Shown here: one piece after another, positions 1 through 64,000 of the stretch
Layout of the letters: every line of letters begins with the position of its first letter
Numbering within the stretch: the first letter of the stretch is position 1
Source: Oasisia sp. SBJ-2009
Lineage: Eukaryota; Annelida; Polychaeta; Sabellida; Siboglinidae
Reading direction: 5' to 3'
Assembly (NCBI GenBank): GCA_964017155.1
Contig: OZ024858.1
Span: 22,295,657 to 22,359,656, forward strand
Length of the DNA stretch: 64,000 nt
Notes under the pieces: model-generated
What the model saw: only the letters and a program-made list of their open reading frames with translations
Database searches by the model: none
What the model was told of the DNA's origin: nothing
Made by a program: the position numbers and the translations under genes

Positions 1-12
1 ATCAATCGTAAT

Positions 13-1086
13 ATGGCACCTTCCAAGCGGCAAGTGAAGGCAAGGAGGCACTTGCTATGTGATCACTGTCACAGCTTGGTGGATTTTGCCTTATCCGGGT
101 GCGGAAAGTCTTGGTCAGAGACAACAGAGGAAGGGTTTACTTTCCAATGTTTAGGGTGTTGGAAAGTGGACTGTCTGACAGCAGAGCTAGCTAAGCTAAC
201 GGATCTTGTGAAGGGGTTGGAGAGAGGAGGGAGGATGATAGCAAGGAAAACAAACGGAGAAAGAACAACAGAAAACATGCCATGCATGAATGAGACAGTG
301 GAGAAAGTGACAGTAGAGAAGGAGGGAGGGACAAGGGGACAGGAGATGATAGAAGTAGATGCGACAGGAGGAAAGACGAAGGGAAGAAAGGAACTGAGAG
401 TAGATATGACCAAACGGAAGTCAATAACAAGGAAGATGTCAGGAAGAAAAGAGACAGGAAAGAAAGGAACAACAGAGAAAGCGGCAGGGGGAAAAGTCAG
501 CAACCAGGGAGATGAAAAACGGAGGAGCTACTCTGAAGCAGTGATCGAGGGTGCATTGAGAACAGAAAGGGTATTTATGGGAGACTCCATTTTGCGCAAG
601 ACGGACAGGACGTTAAGCAAAGGAGAAGACGTTGTTGTTTGTCTTCCGGGGGCAAGAATAGAACATGTCACTGAACGGGTAGAGAATGTATTAGGGCATG
701 GCCAGGGAGGATCTATATTAGTACATGTAGGGACGAACAATGCAGACAGGGATGGAACAACCAAGATAGTACGGAGATACAGAGAGTTGGTAGAGACACT
801 GAAGAAGACAAGAGTAGAACATATTATTCTCTCAGGAATATTGCCAGTGATGAGGGGAAGGGGAGCAACTTATAGAAACTGCAAGAATATGGCAATTAAC
901 GCACTAGTAGAGCAGATGTGTGAAGAAGAAGGAGTTGGATTTGTAGATTTGTGGGGATACTTTGTTGGGAAAGAAGATATGTATATGAGAGATGGTCTCC
1001 ATCTAAGTGGAAAGGGCGCAGCAGTGTTCTCCGAGAACCTGCTTCAATCTATGGACAGAGGAACAGGCTGCAATTTTTTAAACTAG
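13..1086 (+). CDS. LINE ORF1: Cys-rich N-terminus, basic linker and SGNH/GDSL esterase domain
   Basis: The frame encodes 357 residues. Residues 16-50 hold paired cysteines (CDHC, then CLGC and a further DC), like the PHD-like zinc knuckle of CR1/L2 ORF1 proteins. Residues 70-175 are lysine-, arginine- and glutamate-rich and probably bind nucleic acid; the DNA here is strikingly purine-rich. From about residue 190 there is an SGNH esterase: block I FMGDS with the nucleophile Ser, block III HVGTNN, and a C-terminal DGLHLS supplying the Asp-x-x-His pair, so the active site looks complete. ORF1 proteins of this class act in RNP formation and the esterase may act on lipids. ATG 13 is the first Met, but the frame is open to base 1, so an upstream start is possible. 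The frame ends at TAG 1084, directly after a slippery heptamer. Confidence 0.85.
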   Translation: MAPSKRQVKARRHLLCDHCHSLVDFALSGCGKSWSETTEEGFTFQCLGCWKVDCLTAELAKLTDLVKGLERGGRMIARKTNGERTTENMPCMNETVEKVTVEKEGGTRGQEMIEVDATGGKTKGRKELRVDMTKRKSITRKMSGRKETGKKGTTEKAAGGKVSNQGDEKRRSYSEAVIEGALRTERVFMGDSILRKTDRTLSKGEDVVVCLPGARIEHVTERVENVLGHGQGGSILVHVGTNNADRDGTTKIVRRYRELVETLKKTRVEHIILSGILPVMRGRGATYRNCKNMAINALVEQMCEEEGVGFVDLWGYFVGKEDMYMRDGLHLSGKGAAVFSENLLQSMDRGTGCNFLN

Positions 1087-3955
1087 TTTCGCAGGGGGGA
1101 TACACAGAGAAGCCAAATACTAGAGATATAGCTAAAGACAACAAAAAGAAATCAGCAAAGAACAGCCTGGAAAGCCCTACGGAATTTTGTTATAAATGTG
1201 TTTGTTTAAATGCAAGGAGCATAGTAAACAAAGGAAATGAACTAAACATTATGGTAGAAGATATTGACCCTCACATAATAGGTATAACTGAATCTTGGGC
1301 CACCCCCGATATATCAGATGCCGAATTAGGAATGACAGGATATGTAATGTTTAGGAAAGATAGATTAGGAAGAAGGGGAGGCGGAGTTATTTTATATATT
1401 AAACAATCCATCCAGGTTTATGAAATAAAATTAGAAAAAGAAGCAGAATGTGAAGAAGCTGTCTGGTGTAACATAGTTACAGGAAACTCAACATTAACTG
1501 TTGGGTTAGTTTATCGTAGTCCAAACATAAGCATAGAAGAGAATGAAAAAATGCATAACGCTATAAAAGAAGTGAGTAAACGGGACTGTATTATTATGGG
1601 GGATTTTAACCATGGGCATATACAGTGGACATCTCTACAGAGTACTGGGAGAGAGGATCAAGAGTTTTTAAATTTAGTACAAGATAGTTTCCTTTTTCAA
1701 CATGTGATGGAACCAACCAGGGCCAAGAACGTGTTGGACATAGTTTTGAGCTCACAGAAGGAATTTGTTGATAATGTCAATATATGTGAGCCACTGGGAT
1801 GTAGTGATCATAACCAGATACATTTTATCATCAAAGTAAAAGGAGAACGGAACAGAAAAATAAGGTACAGGAACAATTTTCACAAAGGAAGATATAAGGA
1901 CATGAGGGAATATTTAGCGAAGATAGACTGGAATAACACACTGAAGAATAAGACAGCAACAGAATGCTGGAATATCTTAAAGAGTGAAATTAACTGCGTC
2001 GTTGACAAATTTGTCCCCTTGAAAAAACAGGGGAAAAGGTCAAAGAAGAAACACTTATCGAAGGAAGCCATTAGAAAAATCAAGTACAAGCAAATGATGT
2101 GGAAGACATATAGACATACTGGAAGTGAAGAAGACTATGACATTTATAAAGAAGCACTTAATCAAGCTACAGCTGAAATTCGAAGAGAAACTATGAACAA
2201 AAAATAGCTTTCAATATAAAACATGACAGCAAGAGTTTTTATGCGTATGTTCGAAGTAAACAGAAAGTTCAAGATAAGGTCGGGCCACTAGAAGGTAGTG
2301 ATGGAAACATAATAACGGAGGGATTTTTAATGGCAGAAAACCTAAATGAGTACTTTAGTTCGGTGTTTACCAGGGAAGATATTAGTACATTACCAGTACT
2401 AGAGACTAAGTTCGAAGGGAGAGAGTGTGACTATTTAGGACAACTAACTGTAACCCCAAAAATGGTAGCTATGAAAATAAGAGATATGAAGGATAATAAA
2501 TCACCAGGAGTGGATGGGATTCCTCCCAAATTACTACTGGAAATTGTAGAACAAATCAGCATACCGCTTGCGACAATGTTCAATTTGTCATTAGAGGAGG
2601 GAATAGTTCCGTTAGAATGGAAAGAAGCAAACATTATACCATTATTTAAAAAAGGTTCAAGAAACAAGTCAGAGAACTATAGACCAGTGAGTTTAACATC
2701 GGTGATTTGCAAACTATTAGAAAGACTAATTAAAGATCATTTGGTTGATTTTCTTGTTAAAAATAAATTGATAAACACATCTCAACATGGGTTTTTAAAA
2801 GCGAGGTCATGCTTAACAAATATGTTATGTTTTTTGGAAGATGTCACAAATTGGGTAGATGAGGGATCACCAGTAGATATAATCTACTTAGATTTAAAAA
2901 AAGCCTGTGACAAAGTGCCACACCAAAGATTACTACTTAAACTAAAGGCCCATGGCATAGGAAATAGTATGATTAACTGGATAGAAAAATGGCTTATTGA
3001 TAGAAGACAAAGAGTAGTAGTTGATGGGGAGGTTTCAAACTGGAAATCTGTTTTGAGTGGAGTACCGCAAGGATCAGTATTGGGACCTATTTTATTCTTA
3101 ATATATATCAATGATTTGGATGATGACATAACAAGCAAGGTGTTGAAGTTTGCGGACGACACAAAAGTGTTTAGGAAAATTAAAAGTGATGCAGATAGAT
3201 AGACAGCATTTACAAGATGATCTTAATAAGTTGATAGAATGGTCTGAGAAATGGCAAATGCTGTTTAACTTTGGAAAGTGTAAGTGCCTCCACACAGGAC
3301 ATGGGAATGAAAATGCACAATATACAATGGGTGGTACTGTACTAAATACTACTGTAAAGGAAAAGGACTTTACAGTAGTGCTGACGTGAAGGTATCAGAG
3401 CAGTGTGGAATTGCAGCAGCGAAGGCAAACCAAATTCTTGGATTAATTAGGCGAAATATAGTGTACAAAGAAAAAGAACTAATAATACCGCTTTATAAAA
3501 CAATAGTTAGGCCTCATTTAGAATATTGTATACAAGCATGGAGGCCATATCGCAAGAAGGATATTGATATGCTAGAAAGAGTACAAAGGAGAGCAACAAA
3601 AATGATACCAAAACTCAGGAATATTAGTTATGAAATGCGTCTAAAAGAATGTGGTCTAACAACACTAGAAACCAGAAGATTGAGAGGAGATCAGATTGAG
3701 GTTTTTAAAATATTGAATGGGTATGAAAATATTGACAGAAATATTTTTTTCACGGTCAAGGAAGAGAGAAAGACTAGAGGACATGGAGTTACATTAGCAA
3801 AGAAGCAGTGTAGACTAGATATTAGAAAATTTTCATTTTCTCAAAGAATAGTAAACGAATGGAACAAATTATCAGCTGATTGTGTAAGTGCTAGTAGTGT
3901 TAATATATTTAAAAATAAAACTGACATATACCTAAGACGAGCGGGGTATACTTAG
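951..3955 (+). pseudogene. LINE ORF2: APE endonuclease plus reverse transcriptase, three frame breaks
   Basis: The endonuclease lies in the -1 frame relative to ORF1 (open 951-2207). Its motifs are LNARS, ITESW with the catalytic Glu, YRSP, MGDFN and SDH with the catalytic His. The RT lies mainly in 2204-3202: a fingers region with SPGVDGIP, YRPVSLTS and QHGF, box A YLDLKKACDKVPH, box B GVPQGSVLGP and box C FADD. The usual AFDKV is ACDKV here. The C-terminal region (3386-3955) contains RPHLEY and RRATK and matches the CR1/L2 tail. Breaks: the A-run at 2199-2204 looks one base short; a GATA duplication near 3187-3194 adds 4 bp; and an indel lies around 3365-3385. The endonuclease frame has no ATG before its domain begins, so translation from ORF1 by frameshifting is likely in the parent element. 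Confidence 0.87.
1077..1083 (+). other. Candidate -1 ribosomal frameshift site (U UUA AAC) joining LINE ORF1 and ORF2
   Basis: In the ORF1 frame the codons end TTT TTA AAC TAG. The last T of TTT with TTA and AAC forms the canonical X XXY YYZ heptamer exactly in register and directly before the stop. Slipping back one base enters the open endonuclease frame, which lacks an upstream ATG. I could not identify a clear downstream pseudoknot by eye. Confidence 0.6.
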
Positions 3956-3965
3956 ATAGATAGGT

Positions 3966-4000
3966 TGGACTCTCGATAAGCCAAACGGCTTCCTTGTCCA
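3966..4000 (+). other. LINE 3' UTR stem-loop 1
   Basis: An outer stem TGGAC (3966-3970) pairs with GTCCA (3996-4000). An inner stem AAGCC (3978-3982) pairs with GGCTT (3987-3991) around an AAAC loop. LINEs of this group often carry a 3' stem-loop recognised by their own RT; that role is inferred here. Confidence 0.5.
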
Positions 4001-4002
4001 CC

Positions 4003-4032
4003 TGCCATCTAGAGTTGATTCTCTAGGTGGCA
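4003..4032 (+). other. LINE 3' UTR stem-loop 2
   Basis: TGCCATCTAGAG (4003-4014) pairs with CTCTAGGTGGCA (4021-4032) around a six-base loop TTGATT. The stem is 12 bp with a single G-U-type mismatch. It sits directly before the terminal direct repeat, as expected for an RT recognition hairpin. Confidence 0.6.
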
Positions 4033-4051
4033 ATCTTGTTAAATCTTGTTA
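4032..4051 (+). repeat. Terminal 10-bp direct repeat of the LINE (two copies)
   Basis: AATCTTGTTA occurs twice in tandem and is followed by unrelated spacer. CR1/L2 elements typically end in a few copies of a short repeat, so this is taken as the 3' end of the insertion. Confidence 0.6.
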
Positions 4052-4053
4052 AA

Positions 4054-5463
4054 CTGCTGGTGGAGTTTGTCGAACAGTTTCCGTGTACCACCACTACACG
4101 TCAGTGTAGTGGGTATGATGCAGCTGAGTTTCGTGCAGGCCTACTGTATGTTTTACACGCAGGGCATGTGATGCTATCATGAACTTGAAAAACACTTGTG
4201 GTGAAAACAGTAACTTGCGTCTCGAGCAGGGTGCTGCCATGAAAGCAGGTTTTCGCGGCATTGACCGAGAATGGGTGATGTCATCTAAAAAGCAAGTAGC
4301 AGAAGCAGCCAAAACAGGTTGAAAAAGGAGGCAGGTTGCATAGACTGGTGCAAGCACTAGTGATGGTAGCTATGCAGCTGGAACTTTCTAAGTTAAGTTG
4401 TGTTGTCAGTAGACATGTACCAAGCGTTTAAACACTGTTTTCTCCTTTTTGATTGTTTTAGCCGTACATGTCAATATATGACAAGATATATAGAAAAGTT
4501 TGCGACTGATGTTTACGATTTATGACACACTGCTTAAGCTCCATTAAGCTGAAGACTTAGTTCTAAAATGACTGATATTGGTCAGTTATTTACAGAGATA
4601 TAGCATGTTATGTCCATGATAAATATGTGTTTTTGTAACCTTTATACATAACAAATCATAAAGGTGTTAATATTTGTTGGATATTGTTTCATTTCGTTCA
4701 GATTGAAATATAATGTATTGGCATCACACTGATAAAATATCAACTTATTACATCCAGGAATAACATTTTAAGTCATGTGACTTGGCGTAAATGGGTCATT
4801 ATTATCATTTTGTGAAACATCGTATATATATAGTGTTATATAATTGTATATTAAATTATGTAATTGGCATATATATGGGTCGATCCTTGCAAAATGCTTG
4901 TAGCTTTTTATTATTTATTGTTGATGATATTTAGCTACAGACTGCTGTATGCCCCCATTACTACATGGAGAACATGATTATGAACTTAGTGTGTTAGTCT
5001 ATCAGAGACACGGGCACAAGTTGGGTTTTGTTAATTCTGGAAATAGTATTTGTCATGTGGGTAACACTATAACCTAATCATTCACCAAATACACTAAATT
5101 GTTTTGAGGTCTACGATTGGTGTTTCTAGAAAAGAAACGAATCAAGTCTAAACTGTGTGGCAATAGGATCCAAATATTAGAAGAAAATATAAAATCTGAA
5201 AAGGTTCCCTCATAGTGGAGATGGTTTGGTCATGGGGGCAATTACCTAGCATAATGAGTTTTAGTAAGACTCGCATGCATATATTACTTGTATTTATGCC
5301 ATTCAGCGCGCGGCATTCTATATCTCGGTCAGCTTCCGGCGACGCTGTTAAGGGTCAACAACTTCGAGTCTTCGACAGTTCGTTCAGTTGGCGTGACATC
5401 TAGCAGCTGCTTATAGACGTATATCTAAATCTGTGGTTAAATCTATGGTAAACTTGAGTAATT
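4054..5463. other. Spacer with no recognisable gene
   Basis: This is AT-rich non-coding DNA. The only structure I see is the inverted repeat at 4091-4112. The 87-codon minus-strand frame at 4094-4357 has no recognisable domain, and no splice-flanked conserved exon is evident. Confidence 0.5.
4091..4112. repeat. Perfect 9-bp inverted repeat with 4-base loop
   Basis: CCACTACAC (4091-4099) and GTGTAGTGG (4104-4112) are exact reverse complements separated by GTCA. It lies 40 bp past the LINE end. It could be part of another short element; no function is shown. Confidence 0.5.
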
Positions 5464-5630
5464 ATGCCTTCGTGTTCGGCATACGGTTGCAATAATAGTT
5501 GAAACAACCGGTAGTATTGAAGCAATGGATTCACGTTGGTGATTTGCGGGCGTACTGTTTGGCACTTTGCTCGGTCCATTTTGAGGAGAAATGCTTTGAT
5601 GTAGACATGTATCATCAGTTGATGGGATGA
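5464..5630 (+). pseudogene. Decayed THAP-type C2CH zinc-finger domain
   Basis: The first part reads MPSCSAYGCNNS (5464-5499), the signature start of a THAP domain with Cys-x4-Cys, and then stops at TGA 5500. In another frame (5547-5627) the sequence gives LCSVHFEEKCF, the third Cys and the His (C-x2-H) followed by the usual acidic and aromatic stretch, ending at TGA 5628. The second and third cysteines are only about 26 codons apart; THAP domains usually have 35-50. So there is a frameshift, a stop and probably an internal deletion. THAP domains bind DNA and occur in P-like transposases and in host regulators. The source of this relic cannot be told. No AVPTIF-type box was seen after it. Confidence 0.55.
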
Positions 5631-6397
5631 TTTCAGCGATAACAATAATAGACAACTTTATATTTACCGTCATCAGCATGTTACGCGCGTTGCCGAGTTG
5701 CAGCCATTTCATGACAACAGCCAAACCCTATGCAGGGAATCTACGTGGAGAGCGCCTCGATCACCGTCGTGACGTCATTCTTCGTCTAAGATGGGGTAGC
5801 GCATAGAATTTCGATGGCTGGGTGTTAAAAAATATTTTTTCTGGTAAACCGCTGGCGTTATAAAATTGAGTATATGTGGAAATTGTTACTTTATATTAAC
5901 TCTATTAGGTGTATGCCACGTAAAAGTTAACTTTGTTTGTCCTTTAATATTACACTTGACTCTGATCAACTTTCTTTTTGATAAACATGCACCATCACAA
6001 CAATGCTAATTATATAATCCACTTGCCCAGATAGATATTAACTTTTGTTCTGCATAATAATTTAAACATTAAGAATCTTATCACCATTCAAAAATCATAC
6101 ACTCACATTAGCCGCGAGTGCAACATACATACATATATACATACAGCAAACCTTGTATTCAGACACACACAACTTCATCATATCTATTTGGAATTAATTA
6201 TTTACTTATTTTCATTTATTTAATAGACACAATGAATGCACAAATGTGGATAGGATATTGTTCTGTCTCTGTTTAATGTACAATAGATGCAATTTCTCTC
6301 AATACTGTTTATTGATCAAAACAAACAATGGTCGTAGACATTATTCATTACCGGCGTACAGCCAGGTTAGCAGATATTCTGTATTGCAGACGTCAAG
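5631..6397. other. Spacer and presumed 5' flank of the TSP1 gene
   Basis: There is no coding signal. A short ACAT-rich run lies at 6124-6147 and AT-rich stretches are common. The sequence just before the start codon contains CTGTATTGCAG (6379-6389), which could be the 3' splice site of an intron in the 5' UTR. If so, the transcription start lies further left. No convincing TATA box was identified. Confidence 0.4.

Positions 6398-64000
<57,603 letters not shown>

Larger units (their letters stand above)
1..4053 (+). mobile_element. CR1/L2-group non-LTR retrotransposon (LINE), 5' end cut by window, ORF2 degenerate
   Basis: Seen: an esterase-type ORF1, then an APE-type endonuclease, a reverse transcriptase with a FADD catalytic box, and a 3' UTR with hairpins that stops at two copies of AATCTTGTTA (4032-4041 and 4042-4051). 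Known: CR1/L2-group LINEs of the Jockey superfamily have this order, with an SGNH esterase in ORF1 and a short tandem repeat instead of poly(A) at the 3' end. The reading frame is open back to base 1, so the 5' end probably lies outside the window. Three frame breaks in ORF2 make this copy incapable of making its own full polymerase. No target-site duplication can be judged because the left end is not visible. Confidence 0.88.

Noticed and set aside
13..1086. ORF1 as a cellular esterase gene
   Set aside because: The Cys-rich start, overlap with the endonuclease frame and placement before RT identify it as LINE ORF1.
4094..4357. 87-codon minus-strand frame in the spacer
   Set aside because: No recognisable domain, no homologous partner in the window and no splice or promoter context.
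5215..5403. 62-codon plus-strand frame before the THAP relic
   Set aside because: No domain or composition typical of a protein; length is within chance for this DNA.
5770..5777. TGACGTCA, a CRE-like palindrome 620 bp before exon 1
   Set aside because: A single 8-bp match is expected by chance in a window this size and no other promoter element supports it.

Overview
The window is metazoan nuclear DNA. It has AT-rich spacers, spliced exons with canonical GT-AG borders, a CR1/L2-group LINE and secreted-protein TSP1 domains. I lean towards an aquatic invertebrate such as a bivalve mollusc, but nothing in the sequence proves the species.

Region 1 (1 to about 4,053) is a non-LTR retrotransposon on the + strand. 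ORF1 is intact and encodes a Cys-rich N-terminus, a basic middle and an SGNH/GDSL esterase domain. The endonuclease and reverse transcriptase frame is broken in three places. ORF1 ends on a U UUA AAC heptamer in the correct register, and the endonuclease frame lies in -1 with no usable AUG. This looks like a programmed -1 frameshift. The 3' UTR folds into two hairpins and ends in a 10-bp direct repeat.

Region 2 (about 4,054 to 6,397) is mostly non-coding. It holds a short perfect inverted repeat and a decayed THAP zinc-finger relic (5,464-5,630).

Region 3 (6,398 to the window end) is one giant gene. Exon 1 carries an ATG in good context and a hydrophobic, signal-peptide-like start, and ends in phase 1. 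It is followed by 48 complete exons and one cut exon, each 183 bp, each phase 1-1, and each encoding one thrombospondin type 1 repeat (TSR). The exons are separated by homologous introns of 743-1,122 bp. All 48 complete exons keep their frame, all six cysteines, the WxxWxxW tryptophans and both splice sites. The encoded secreted protein is therefore at least about 2,980 residues of near-identical TSRs, and it continues past the window.

Exon plus intron units fall into about seven types (here A to G). Their order records nested duplications: EFEF at the left, G/F mixtures, ABC trimers, AB dimers, and ABDC tetramers of about 4.86 kb at the right. The array also shows one intron deletion copied to eight introns, three TA microsatellite expansions, recombination joints inside introns, one probable gene-conversion tract inside an exon, and an exon-less remnant unit in intron 1. 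Copy number in so homogeneous an array depends on the assembly.
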